From Flavobacterium sp. (lineage in GTDB: Bacteria > Bacteroidota > Bacteroidia > Flavobacteriales > Flavobacteriaceae): a stretch of DNA of 64,000 bases. Below the pieces are notes generated by a model. That model saw only the letters and a program-made list of their open reading frames with translations, was not told the origin of the DNA and ran no database searches. Of this stretch, positions 19,067-29,479 are shown in pieces. Every line of letters begins with the position of its first letter. Within the stretch, counting starts at the first letter, position 1. Made by a program: the position numbers and the translations under genes. The stretch covers positions 62,001 to 126,000 of the forward strand of contig JADKDN010000006.1 of NCBI GenBank assembly GCA_016718345.1, read 5' to 3'.

Positions 19067-19104
19067 AACCAAAAAGCTGTTACTCACGTAACAGCTTTTT
19101 GGTT
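19067..19104. terminator. 17-bp bidirectional hairpin terminator
   Basis: AACCAAAAAGCTGTTAC and GTAACAGCTTTTTGGTT pair perfectly around a TCAC loop. It separates the convergent rsmB-like and parC genes and ends at the parC stop codon. Confidence 0.9.
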
Positions 19105-21823
19105 TAAAATAAGGTAATCTGACCATCTTCATCCAATTGAATGTCTTCATCAATGACCTCTGTTTGAATATTAGATTCCGTTTCAATTTCCTCAGGTACA
19201 ATCTCTTCTGGAATTTCGTAAGGCAAAGGCTCTAACAAATTCACTTGTTTCAATTTGTCAGTAGTGAGCTGATTACCAAGAGCTTTAAAACCTTTAACAG
19301 CAATAAAGGATTCAATATCAACCTTCATATTTTCTTTTTGAACACCCTTAACTTTAGCAAAAACCAATTCGGCAACTGGACGCCAATCTGTAGAAACTAT
19401 CTCTAGTTGTGATTTTTCGTGTTCCGTAATAAACGTTTCTTCTTTGTTCTCATTTTCAACTAAAAAGCGCTTTATAAAGTAACGTTCTTTTTCGCCATCA
19501 TAATAAATTGCAGAAATCGGTTTGGTAGGATTCCACTTTTCTAACACAATCATTCCTTCATCAAAATGGGTTGTCAACTCTGGAATAATGGTTTTCAATT
19601 TTCCATTTTGATTAATAATTAACAATCGGTCGTTAGGCCTGAATTCACCTAACAACTCCCCTCTTCCATCTACGTTTAATCGCTGAACTGTATCGTCAAA
19701 CCATACTTTTCGCGGACGTAGTGTAGAGATTCCTTTTTCTTTCAGTTCAATTTTCTTTATGGAATATTTGGTAACCGTATTTCCACGAGAAGCTCTTCCT
19801 TTTATAGCAATATCACTAAAGTCAACATCCCATTTCAATTTTTTCACACTTCCTACCTGACGCAATAAAATTGTGATAACCTCTGCTTCCCCATTTGGAT
19901 TAGCGGAGAAATATAAAACTTGCGAGCCTGCTTTTTCTTGCGTTAAATCATAAAATTTATCCCGAGTAATACCCGAAACATTGAAACGCTTGATAAAAGC
20001 AGAACCATTTTTTCCGTCACGATAAATCATGTTGTAAATAGTACGTTTATCATTTTTATCAAAAACGGCAATATGAATAATATCTTTCCCAACAAATTTT
20101 TTATCATCTACTTTGGACACCATCATTTTTCCATCACGAAGAAAAACAATCACATCGTCAATATCAGAGCAATCAGCCACATATTCATCTTTCTTTAAAC
20201 TGGTTCCAAAGAAACCTTCTTCTTTATTGACGTAAAGCTTAGTATTTCGTAAAACTACTTTGGTAGCTTCAATCGTATCAAAATTTCGAAGTTCTGTCTG
20301 ACGTTCACGACCTTTGCCATATTTGTCTTTCAATTTTTGGAAAAAATCAATAGAAAAATCAATGATATGATCCAAATGATGCTTCACCTGCTCCATCTCA
20401 GCTTCAAGCTTTGAGATAGCATCATCGGCTTTATCTGAATCGAAACGCGTGATACGAATCATCGGAATTTGAGTCAACTTTTGCAAATCATCATCATTGA
20501 TTTCACGAACAAATGATTTTACAAATGGCTTGAATCGCTCATACATATAGATGTAAAGCGATTCTCTATCGGAATACAATTTGAAATCGATATACATTTC
20601 TTCACGGATGAATATTTTCTCTAAAGTGGAGAAATGCCATTTGTTTTCCAATTCATCCAATTGGATTTCTAATTCACGTTTGAGCAAATCAACGGTTCTA
20701 TGAGTTGAAATCTTCAACATGTCTGAAACTCCAATAAATCTAGGTTTATGGTTTTCAATAACACAGCCCAGCGGCGCTACTGAAGTTTCACAAGCTGTAA
20801 AAGCATACAACGCATCAATAGTTTTATCGGGAGAAACTCCTGGCGGAAGATGAATTAAAATCTCTACCTCGGCAGCCGTATTGTCTTCTATTTTTTTAAC
20901 TTTTATTTTTCCTTTTTCATTGGCTTTCAATATACTATCAATCAAAGTTGAAGTATTGGTTGAAAAGGGAATTTGAGTAATGACTAATGTTTGTTTGTCC
21001 AGTTGATTAATTTTGGCACGCACTCGAACTCTTCCGCCACGCATTCCATCATTATAAGCAGAAACATCAGCAATTCCAGCAGTTGGAAAATCAGGATAAA
21101 GAGTAAACGGTTTATTTTTTAGAACCTTAATGGAACAATCAATGAGTTCATTAAAATTATGTGGCAATACTTTGGTAGACAAACCTACCGCGATACCTTC
21201 GGCTCCTTGAGCTAAAAGTAGCGGAAACTTCACTGGAAGATTTATAGGCTCTGCTCTTCTTCCATCATAAGACAAACCCCATTCGGTGATTTTGGGAGAA
21301 TACAACACATCGTGGCCAAACTTAGAAATACGCGCTTCAATATAACGAGAAGCTGCCGCACTGTCGCCCGTGAGGATATTTCCCCAGTTTCCTTGCATGT
21401 CGATAATCAAATCTTTTTGCCCAATTTGCACCATGGCGTCACCAATACTCGCATCTCCGTGTGGATGATATTGCATGGTATGTCCAACGATGTTCGCCAC
21501 TTTGTTGTAACGACCATCATCCAACTCTTTCATGGAATGCATGATACGTCGCTGTACCGGTTTGAAACCGTCTTCAATCGCCGGAACGGCACGCTCTAAG
21601 ATTACATAGGAAGCATAATCCAAAAACCAATCTTTGTACATTCCTGTAACTTTGGTAATGGTATCTTCCGGATTTTCGTCGTTTTCATAGAAATGGCTAC
21701 CAGTTGAAGGGCGTATTACGTCTTCAAAACCTTCTCTGATGTTTCATCGTTTGCAGATTCGTTCAACTCCTCGTTATTCTCGTCTTCGTTTGGGATGATA
21801 TCGTCTTCTTCTTCGTCTTTCAT
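19104..21823 (-). pseudogene. parC: DNA topoisomerase IV subunit A, frameshifted near the N terminus
   Basis: The long ORF from 21641 encodes the breakage-reunion domain (PAIEDGFKPVQRRIMHSM, HPHGDASIGDAM) with the catalytic tyrosine in AAASRYIEAR (residue 100 of this ORF), then a coiled tower region and a beta-pinwheel-like C-terminal domain. The true start is ATG 21823, giving an acidic extension MKDEEEDDIIPNEDENNEE as in related Flavobacteria. A missing T near 21727 (GGTTTTGAAG for GGTTTTTGAAG) breaks the frame; restoring it gives EKVFEDVIRPSTGSHFYEN and joins the ORF. ParC with ParE decatenates daughter chromosomes, so a real null allele is unlikely. Confidence 0.92.
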
Positions 21824-21830
21824 TTTTTGT

Positions 21831-22380
21831 AGCACTATGTTACGCAAAGTTTTTCACAATGTTTAAAATTTATTAATGAAATTTTTTGCTTCAATAGTGG
21901 ATCTTTGAGTTACTAACTTTAAAAATCTTTTTATTCCGTCTTTTAATGATTTCTTATAAAAATTTAAAAGTAAACCTAATTACATTCTGAAAGACGCATA
22001 TTAGGTTAAACATAGACCAGTAATCAACTGTAAAATTTTCAACAACTTTTAATTCAACAATTACTTTGTCATTTACAATTATATCAACTCTGTAACCACA
22101 ATCCATTTTATATCTTCGCAAAATACTGGAAATCTTTTCTTTGTTCAACTTCTAATCCACACTTCATTAATTCATAAGCCAAACATTCTCTGTACACTTT
22201 TCCAACAATCCAGAACCTAATTTAGTATGAACTTTAAAAGCACAATCCAATAATAATTCAGCTTATTTCGTTTTCTTCAGTCATAATTATTTGTTTTATT
22301 CACTATTCTTTTCAAAGTTCCACAAAGTTTTAAAAATTCCTTTGGGTGACTTTGCGCTTACTTAGTGAAACTTTGTGCTA
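21831..22380 (-). mobile_element. decayed GxxExxY cassette bounded by inverted repeats
   Basis: The whole spacer between the parE stop (22381) and the parC start (21823) is taken up by a broken GxxExxY gene and flanking inverted repeats. The left side has TAGCACTATGTTACGCAAAG at 21830-21849. The right side has CTTTGCGCTTACTTAGTG and CTTTGTGCTA at 22350-22380. CTTTGCG...TGCTA is shared in inverted orientation, with a further CTTTG unit near 22340. There is no transposase and no clear target duplication. Calling it mobile is inference from the repeats, the precise fit between two normally adjacent genes, and a second cassette at 54 kb. Confidence 0.5.
21863..22284 (-). pseudogene. GxxExxY family (PD-(D/E)XK-like) protein, decayed
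   Basis: From ATG 22284 the minus strand reads MTEENEIS, then in shifted frames LLLDCAFKVHTKLGSGLLE, SVYRECLAYELMKCGLEVE-like and KMDCGYRVDIIVNDKVIVEL. A final LGLLLNFYKKSLKDGIKRFL ends at TAA 21863-21865. These are the ordered parts of a GxxExxY protein: the GSGLLExVY signature, then the D...VELK nuclease-like core. At least three frame breaks are needed to join them. It is a distant relative of the intact copy at 54135-54515, not a recent duplicate. Confidence 0.7.
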
Positions 22381-23925
22381 CTATTTCTCCACCACATCCA
22401 ATTCCACCTTCAAATTATTGATGATAAAATCTTGTCTATCGGGTGTGTTTTTACCCATATAAAATTCCAATAAGGTTTCTATCGAAGTGGCTTTATCCAA
22501 CATTACAGGATCTAAACGAATGTCTTGTCCGATGAAATGTTTGAACTCATCTGGTGAAATTTCTCCTAATCCTTTGAATCGGGTAATTTCTGGTTTTGGT
22601 TTCAATTTTTCAATGGCATCAACACGTTCCTGCTCTGAATAGCAATAAATCGTTTCTTTTTTATTTCGTACACGGAATAATGGCGTTTGCAAAATATACA
22701 AATGACCGTCTTTAATCAACTCAGGGAAAAACTGCAAGAAAAACGTAATCAACAACAAGCGAATGTGCATTCCATCGACATCGGCATCGGTTGCAATTAC
22801 GATATTGTTGTAACGCAAATCGCCCATATCTTCTTCTATATCTAAAGCGGCTTGGAGCAAGTTGAATTCTTCGTTCTCCGGATTCTTATGTAAGTAATTA
22901 TCGAGTTTCGTTTTTATAAAGTCGTTTACAAAGGTGCGTACTGAAGGCCCTTTTGGACCGATTTCGGTTGAGCCTAATTTAGTTTTGGTTTGGGATTCGA
23001 ATACGGGTTCTTCCACTTTAATAGAAACAGCAGAAACTATTGACTTGCGTATGTCTGAGGCTTCAAACGGTTTGTTGTAAAATTCTTTGATGGTTTTGAC
23101 AATCGCCTCACGAAAAGCACCTAAATGTGTTCCACCTTGTGTTGTATTTTGTCCGTTTACAAAGGAATGGTATTCTTCTGAATATTGTGATTTACTGTGT
23201 GTTAGCGCAATTTCGATATCATCACCCAACAGATGAATGATTGGATATTGCATGTCTTCTTCAGTGATGGTTTCTTCTAATAAATCCTTTAAACCATTAT
23301 CTGAATAATATTTTTCACCGTTGTAGTAAATCGTCAAACCTGTATTTAAATAACAGTAGTTTTTGAGCATGCGAATAACATACTCATTACGATATTTGTA
23401 GTTTTTGAAAATGGCTTCATCTGCCACAAAGGCGACTTTAGTTCCTTTTCGCTTGGTAGATTCTTGAATGTCTTCCTCGAGTGTTAAGTTTCCAGCGGAG
23501 AATTCAGCTGCTTTTTGTTGGTTATCTCGAACGGATTCTACTCGAAAATAATTAGACAAAGCATTGACGGCTTTGGTTCCCACACCATTTAACCCAACTG
23601 ATTTCTTGAACGCTTTAGAATCGTATTTTCCTCCTGTATTCATTTTAGAAACCACATCTACAACTTTTCCTAAAGGAATCCCACGACCGTAATCACGTAC
23701 AGTTACCATTTTTTCTTTGATAGTAACTTCGATTACTTTTCCTGCGCCCATCACAAACTCATCGATACAATTGTCTATAACTTCTTTGAGCAGGATATAA
23801 ATACCGTCATCAGGAGAAGATCCGTCTCCTAGTTTCCCAATGTACATTCCAGGACGCATACGAATGTGTTCTTTCCAGTCGAGCGAGCGGATATTGTCTT
23901 CGGTATATTGATTTTGTTCTGACAT
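22381..23925 (-). CDS. parE: DNA topoisomerase IV subunit B lacking the TOPRIM EGDSASG segment
   Basis: An open frame of 514 residues, about 100 shorter than usual ParE. The GHKL ATPase part is complete ([46 protein letters not shown]), and so is the transducer domain ([27 protein letters not shown]). At about residue 350 the sequence jumps from [10 protein letters not shown] straight to [11 protein letters not shown]. The stretch normally between them, which includes the TOPRIM glutamate motif EGDSASG, is absent. The later TOPRIM aspartates DADVDGMH and the C-terminal [10 protein letters not shown] remain. The join is in frame with short GAG microhomology. As written it should not support cleavage. 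Confidence 0.93.
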   Translation of the reverse strand: MSEQNQYTEDNIRSLDWKEHIRMRPGMYIGKLGDGSSPDDGIYILLKEVIDNCIDEFVMGAGKVIEVTIKEKMVTVRDYGRGIPLGKVVDVVSKMNTGGKYDSKAFKKSVGLNGVGTKAVNALSNYFRVESVRDNQQKAAEFSAGNLTLEEDIQESTKRKGTKVAFVADEAIFKNYKYRNEYVIRMLKNYCYLNTGLTIYYNGEKYYSDNGLKDLLEETITEEDMQYPIIHLLGDDIEIALTHSKSQYSEEYHSFVNGQNTTQGGTHLGAFREAIVKTIKEFYNKPFEASDIRKSIVSAVSIKVEEPVFESQTKTKLGSTEIGPKGPSVRTFVNDFIKTKLDNYLHKNPENEEFNLLQAALDIEEDMGDLRYNNIVIATDADVDGMHIRLLLITFFLQFFPELIKDGHLYILQTPLFRVRNKKETIYCYSEQERVDAIEKLKPKPEITRFKGLGEISPDEFKHFIGQDIRLDPVMLDKATSIETLLEFYMGKNTPDRQDFIINNLKVELDVVEK

Positions 23926-24112
23926 TTTAAAAAATAACGATTTATACGCTCAATATCGTGGACTGCTAAGTAAAATGAAAGAATAAAAATTAGAAGAAAT
24001 TGATAGAATATTGAAAATCAAAATACGAAAGTTATTAATGTAATATTACAATTATCTTAGAAAAATTGAGTACTTAATAAAAAATATTAAACCTCTTTAA
24101 TTTGAAACTAAA

Positions 24113-25236
24113 TTACGGAAAATAATATTTACGCAATTTCATATTAAGCTCTTTTGGATTGAATGGTTTGATAATATATTCGTTTATACCAATTTGGAGC
24201 GCTCTGTCGAGATACCCAAAAGAAGCTGAAGCCGTTAGAGCTATTATAGGAATTAATTTATCCATTTCACGAATAGCAGTTGTAGCCTCATAACCATCCA
24301 TAACAGGCATTGAAAGATCCATTAATATAACATCATAGCTGTTAGAATTGAATTTCTCTACACCAACCAATCCGTTCTCAGCAGTATCGACAATTACATC
24401 CCATTGCCCCATTATTTTTTGAGCAATTTTGGTGTTAATCATATTGTCTTCCACCAGCAAAACTCTGAGTCCTTTGAGATTCTCTTCTTTGTAATCTTCG
24501 TGCAAATCATTCGTGTTTACAGCTGAAAGTTTGGTGTCAATAGGTAAATTTAGCGTAAAATAAAAGTTCGAGAACGAGTGATTTGTTTTACCAAATCAAT
24601 TATATTGAATGGAATTCTTTCGATGTCAACCTTACCAGCTTCGATTTTACTAAAATCGAGAATGTTATTGATGAGCAAAAATAAATTTTGAGCAGAGTGT
24701 TTTAAAACTTCAATGTTTTCATGGAAACTTTGTAAAGAATTTTCTTTTTCCATGATATATATGAGTCCAATAATTGCATTCAAAGGCGTTCGTATCTCAT
24801 GGCTCATGATGGATAAAAACTCCGATTTTGCTTCATTGGCTTCTTCAGCGTAAGCTTTAGATTTGAATAATTTCTCTTGAAACTCCTTCTTGATTTCAAT
24901 TTCCTTATGCAAGATGTGAAGTAAATCTAAAAAATTGTCATCGCCATTTAGTTTTTTACCATCGTCGTTAAGTTGCTTGATGGCTTCAATCAATTTTTTT
25001 TGAAAAAATTCTTTTTTGTTTAGTTCCTCTTTGAGTTTGGCATTTATTTCAAAATATTCTTTGTCATTTAGTCGTGCTGATTGTTCAAACAACTCGGCAT
25101 CTCTTTCATAGTTTAAATAAGTTTGATTTATGGTTTCAAAAAATGAAATTAAATTTGGATTGTTACAAATGTCTTCGTCAGTCAAATATTTATCTATTTG
25201 ACGCTTAAGATGTCTATGTAAATGCGACTTATTCAT
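24113..25236 (-). pseudogene. hybrid histidine kinase missing its ATPase domain
   Basis: The ORF from 25236 has a helical N-terminal part, a coiled coil (about residues 60-135) and a HisKA domain with the phosphoacceptor His in SEFLSIMSHEIRTPLNAI. It then runs VKQITRSRTFILR and stops at 24550. In another frame the DNA continues as NFYFTLNLPIDTKLS, the typical end of an HATPase_c domain, followed by a receiver domain: LLVEDN acidic pocket, phosphoacceptor Asp in VILMDLSMPVMDG, Lys in IIKPFNP. The N, G1, F and G2 boxes between these ends are absent, a loss of roughly 140 residues. The start lies 5 bp after the FIST gene stop, so both form one signalling operon. Confidence 0.8.
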
Positions 25237-25240
25237 TTGA

Positions 25241-26382
25241 TTATTCCTCAAAAATAGTTGCTATTGTCATTGTTTGATTGTGAAGCTCGCAAGCTACATT
25301 TTTTAATGTTGGAGAAATCTCTCCATAGGAATAGAATCCACATAGAATGGTACTACTACCAAAAATTTCTTTCACTACTTCTAACTCTTCAGACACTCGT
25401 ACTCCTAAAACAATTCTTCTTCCAACACAACTCACGAGTAGCGCTAATTGAGGAATCTGTGATTGTTCATTGGTTGTTTTTATAGCAGCATTTGAAGAAG
25501 CATCGATTAACTTATCAACATTACCTTTCATTAATCGAACGTAGGAACCTTCTGGAATGTTTCCTGCAAAAGTCATTGATTTTTTCTCTTCATCAATTGA
25601 AAGTATGGTTCTCACTACAGATGTTGAATCAATATTTTCTTTCATAGAAAGCGGAAAATAGAGTGACGAACCAGGTAATTCATCGGCATATTTACCAAGA
25701 TATTCTTTGTACAAATCTAAGGCAAAACGGTCACCAACTTTATACAAAACATTTTTTTCTGATTGGGTTACTTCTCGTTCTGGACCAAAATCTCCCCATC
25801 CTCCTTCAGAACCGTAACCGAAATGAATATGATTCCCATAAAACCCTACCGCTACAATTTTGCCAGAAGTTGCGTCAGCATTCAAGCCCACAATAGTTTT
25901 TTTGAAACTGTATTCATCGCCAGCCAACCCACCGAAAATAGGAACCAACCCATTAGTTTGATTGATAAGTTCATTTATAAGTTCAGTCCCGTTAATATAA
26001 CTTCCTTCTGATAAGATAAGAATCGATTTTAAGTCTGGAGTGAGTAAGTCATGCTTTATTTTCTCTCCTAAATCATCTATATTATTATTACTTAAAATAT
26101 CTATTTCGGTAGCTTTTATAGATGATTTGTCAAAAGAAATTGCAGTCGCTACAATATCACTTTCAACATTGCAATTATTCGAAATTTGTCCAGAGGTTGA
26201 ACATAAAACAATATCTGCCTTAGGATACCTTTCTTTTAATTTTTGTAAGGTAAAATTTGTTCTAAAAATGTTCGCTGAGCAAATGCTAAAACCAAATTAA
26301 CATCGTCGGCAGACAATTCGTCTGGGTTTGCAATAATTTTTTGATTATTGTCTTTATCTATCTGAAGTTGTTTAACTTTCAT
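25241..26382 (-). pseudogene. FIST domain sensor protein, frameshifted near the N terminus
   Basis: About 380 residues from ATG 26382 (MKVKQLQIDKDNNQK). FIST N-terminal and C-terminal domains are recognised by the LVLAFAQRTFLEQ start, VLCSTSGQIS, LVPIFGGLAGDEYSF, VAVGFYGNHIHFGYGSEGGW, LALLVSCVGRRIVLG and TILCGFYSYGEISP. FIST domains are soluble sensory domains thought to bind small ligands such as amino acids. One A is missing in a run near 26256 (ACAAATTTTACC), which stops the first frame early; with it, NFTLQKLKERYPKADIVLC reads through. It lies directly upstream of the hybrid kinase and is probably its cytoplasmic sensor partner. Confidence 0.8.
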
Positions 26383-26445
26383 AAGTTCATGGTCTAATCT
26401 GTTTGGGTTTTATAAAGTAAAGAAAAACTAATGAAAAAAACAAAA

Positions 26446-26470
26446 AAACCTGCAAAATAATTACAGGTTT
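26446..26470 (-). terminator. hairpin terminator after ychF
   Basis: AAACCTG and CAGGTTT arms around an A/T-rich loop, downstream of the ychF stop on the minus strand, with a T-tract on that strand. Confidence 0.65.
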
Positions 26471-26500
26471 CATTTTTATTGCATTTTGATTTTTAGAGGT

Positions 26501-27595
26501 TTATACATTAAATCTGAAATGCATTACATCTCCATCCTTAACAATATATTCTTTTCCTTCAACCCGTAGCTTTCCAGCTTCTTTTACCTTAGCCTCAGAA
26601 CCATACTTAGAAAAATCTTCATAGGCTATAACTTCAGCACGAATGAATCCTTTTTCAAAATCTGTGTGAATAACACCAGCCGCTTTTGGTGCTGTGTCTC
26701 CAATGTTGATTGTCCATGCACGAACTTCTTTTACGCCTGCGGTAAAATAGGTTTGTAATTTTAATAATTTGTAAGCAGCACGAATTAAAACTGCCGACCC
26801 TGGTTCAGTCAATCCCATATCCTCAAGGAAAACTTGACGTTCTTCGTAGCTTTCTAATTCGGTGATGTCTGCTTCTGCTCCTACTGAAAGTATAATTACT
26901 TCAGCTTCTTCGTCTTTTACTAATTCACGAACTTGATCAACGTATTTGTTACCGTTTACTGCCGAAGCTTCATCAACATTACAAACATATAACACTGGTT
27001 TATTTGTAATTAATTGGAAATCTTGCATTAACACTTCTTCATCTTGATTTTGAGGAACAACTGTTCTAGCCGATTTTGCTTGCAATAAGGCTTCACGAAT
27101 TCTATCTAAAAGCGCTTTTTCAACTTGAGCTTCTTTGTTACCCGTTTTAGCAGCTCGATTTACTTTTTCTAGACGTTTTTCTACGGTTTCTAAATCTTTC
27201 AATTGCAACTCGATATCAATGGTTTCTTTATCGCGAATCGGATTCACATTGCCATCAACGTGCACAATATTATCGTTGTCAAAACAACGCAAAACATGAA
27301 TAATCGCATTACATTCTCTGATATTAGCTAAAAATTGATTGCCCAAACCTTCGCCTTTACTCGCTCCTTTTACCAATCCTGCAATGTCTACAATATCAAC
27401 GGTTGCCATTTGAACGCGTTCTGGTTTTACTAATTCTTCTAAGCGAACAATTCGTGGATCTGGAACATTTACCACGCCAATGTTGGGCTCGATTGTACAA
27501 AACGGAAAGTTAGCACTTTGCGCTTTAGCATTAGACAAACAATTAAACAATGTTGATTTTCCTACGTTTGGTAATCCTACAATTCCTGCTTTCAT
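26501..27595 (-). CDS. ychF: redox-regulated ATPase YchF (Obg family)
   Basis: A complete 364-residue P-loop protein of the Obg-HflX group that prefers ATP over GTP. The Walker A motif is GLPNVGKSTLFNCL near residue 6, switch II is VDIAGLVKGASKGEGLG near 68, and the altered G4 motif is VCNVDEAS near 203. The C-terminal TGS domain (ARAWTINIGDTAPKAAGVIHTDFE onward, in pieces) is intact. YchF binds ribosomes and is linked to oxidative-stress responses and translation start-site choice. It has its own -7 box and a hairpin terminator, and is one of the undamaged housekeeping genes here. Confidence 0.96.
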   Translation of the reverse strand: MKAGIVGLPNVGKSTLFNCLSNAKAQSANFPFCTIEPNIGVVNVPDPRIVRLEELVKPERVQMATVDIVDIAGLVKGASKGEGLGNQFLANIRECNAIIHVLRCFDNDNIVHVDGNVNPIRDKETIDIELQLKDLETVEKRLEKVNRAAKTGNKEAQVEKALLDRIREALLQAKSARTVVPQNQDEEVLMQDFQLITNKPVLYVCNVDEASAVNGNKYVDQVRELVKDEEAEVIILSVGAEADITELESYEERQVFLEDMGLTEPGSAVLIRAAYKLLKLQTYFTAGVKEVRAWTINIGDTAPKAAGVIHTDFEKGFIRAEVIAYEDFSKYGSEAKVKEAGKLRVEGKEYIVKDGDVMHFRFNV

Positions 27596-27647
27596 AGTAT
27601 GCTGAATTTATTCAGTATCTTTCGATGTTAATTTATTTTAAAGTTTG

Positions 27648-27655
27648 CAAATATA
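27648..27655 (-). promoter_or_regulatory. -7 box of the ychF promoter
   Basis: On the minus strand this reads TATATTTG, matching TAnnTTTG, about 52 bases before the ychF ATG. No clear -33 TTG is seen. Confidence 0.45.
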
Positions 27656-27702
27656 AGGTTTATATTTGGTTAAAAAGAAGTTGAATAGTTTTGAATAAAC
27701 AA

Positions 27703-28867
27703 TTACTCTCTTTCGTTTATTGTATCTATAATCTGTTGCTCTTCATGGGTTGCAGTTATTCCAGAAACATTCCAATAATCACTTAATATAACGTTCTTTT
27801 TGTTGTATAATGTTTTGTCTTTAAAAACCTCATTTTCTTTAAAGCTATAATTTTGATTACTAAAATTTGTGGTTATAAAGTAATTCCTAACTTCAATGTT
27901 CTTAGTTTTATCTTTTTCAATTTTTTCAAAACCAATTTCTTCTTTTGAACTCACTAGATAGTAATTATCAAACTCTTTTATAAATTGTCTTAAATAAAGA
28001 TTTATAAATATTTTTGAAGCCTACTGCTTTTTTATCTTCAACTCTAGACAATACACTCGGAGAAATCACAGAACTCACTTCAATAATTATTTTTTCCTCT
28101 GGGTCATATATTATCGAAAAATCATCTGCTAATTCTTTTGCCTTTTCAGTTGGAATCGCATTAATTACATTGTATTCCTTATTTTTAGAATACACTTTGA
28201 TTATAAAATCATATTCTTTTTTAGCATCAGATTTCAATAGCGGATTTAAGTATTTAAAGTTGTAATAGTTTTCCATAATATCGTTCAAATTATATCCCAA
28301 TAAATCCGCGGTAATATCAACATCCAATAGTCCTATAGATCTGTTTTGCTCCACAAGTATATTCGAATTTACTTTTCTCGTTTTATCAAATATTTGAAAA
28401 TTCATGAGTCCATCATTGTAATAAGAATAGTTGCCATTGAGTTTGAAAAATTCTCTTGAATACACTTTTAGTCTTGCTGGAACTGACAATCTTTTTTTTG
28501 AATTTTCTACCAACGATTGAAGTATTTTTTGTGGATGTCTTTTGGTAAGGATAATTTCATCAAGTCCTGTTACATTATTTTTTAGATAAATTACTGTAAC
28601 TTTTTCTTTTAGAGCGTTTGATCTCAGTGTGATTCCAATGTAGGAAGTATGAGATATTTCGATATTAGTATTTCCTTTCAGTACAAAACTAACTTGACCC
28701 TCAGAATTACTAATCAAATTTTGTTTTGTTTTTAATACAAAAACTGTGGCATCTTCAATTGGAAGACTACTCTCTTCATCCTTAAGTACAATAGTTTTTT
28801 CAATGCTTTGTGACGAAACATTAAAAGTGAATATAAAAAGAAGTAAAAAAAGTAAATTTTTTAGCAT
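27703..28867 (-). pseudogene. exported CarboxypepD_reg-like domain protein, frameshifted
   Basis: The N terminus is a signal peptide (NLLFLLLFIFTFNVSSQ), followed by a carboxypeptidase-regulatory-like beta-sandwich (LPIEDATVFV, SNSEGQVSF, ISHTSYIG; about residues 30-105). This is the usual N-terminal domain of outer-membrane-associated Bacteroidota proteins. The rest resembles the conserved C-terminal region of such proteins, with no TonB barrel. The first frame ends at 27968. Dropping one A near 27985 gives EFDNYYLVSSKEEIGFEKIE and joins the second frame to its stop at 27703, for about 388 residues. The substrate is unknown. Confidence 0.7.
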
Positions 28868-28964
28868 AAAAAATTAGTTTTTAACAAATCTAATAAAAAC
28901 TAAATACAAATTATGCTACTATTAACAATTTAATGAAAATTTATTTAACATTTTGAAGCATAAA

Positions 28965-28988
28965 AAAACCTGAGTTTAAACTCAGGTT
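28965..28988. terminator. hairpin terminator after ferredoxin
   Basis: AACCTGAGTTT and AAACTCAGGTT form an uninterrupted palindrome preceded by seven A, which read as a T-tract on the minus strand, just after the ferredoxin stop. Confidence 0.8.
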
Positions 28989-28994
28989 CTTGAT

Positions 28995-29345
28995 TTATTC
29001 ATTATGCAGAAAAGCTTGCCTATTGAGTAACGTTTCCTCACTCTCAACATGATTCTCATCAGGAACACAACAATCTACAGGACATACTGCAGCACATTGA
29101 GGCTCATCATGAAACCCTTTACATTCAGTACACTTACCTGGGACAATATAATAAATATCGTCAGATATAGGAGTTTGAGGTGCGTCAGCATCGATTTCTT
29201 CACCCGATGGTAAAATTACTTTACCTCTTATTTTAGTACCGTCTTTATATCTCCAATCATCTGCACCTTCATAAATTGCTGTATTTGGACATTCTGGTTC
29301 ACAGGCACCGCAGTTAATACATTCGTCAGTTATTATAATTGCCAT
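28995..29345 (-). CDS. 2[4Fe-4S] ferredoxin
   Basis: A 116-residue low-potential electron carrier. The first cluster motif is [12 protein letters not shown] (residues 9-20). The second, [18 protein letters not shown], has an insertion between its second and third cysteines, as in the YfhL/Chromatium-type ferredoxins. A further adjacent Cys pair (DCCVP) follows. It is divergently placed from the acyl-CoA reductase gene, an arrangement common in Flavobacteria, but a direct electron-transfer partnership is not shown by the sequence. Confidence 0.93.
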   Translation of the reverse strand: MAIIITDECINCGACEPECPNTAIYEGADDWRYKDGTKIRGKVILPSGEEIDADAPQTPISDDIYYIVPGKCTECKGFHDEPQCAAVCPVDCCVPDENHVESEETLLNRQAFLHNE

Positions 29346-29479
29346 TTCTTACAGTTTAAAAGTTCAAAATTCAAAAGGTTATACGCACAATTAAAACTTA
29401 CTTTCATTTGTAATGTATAATTACTTTATTCTTATTTTTGTGCAAAATTACATCCAAAACTATTCATAAGCAAATCAAT

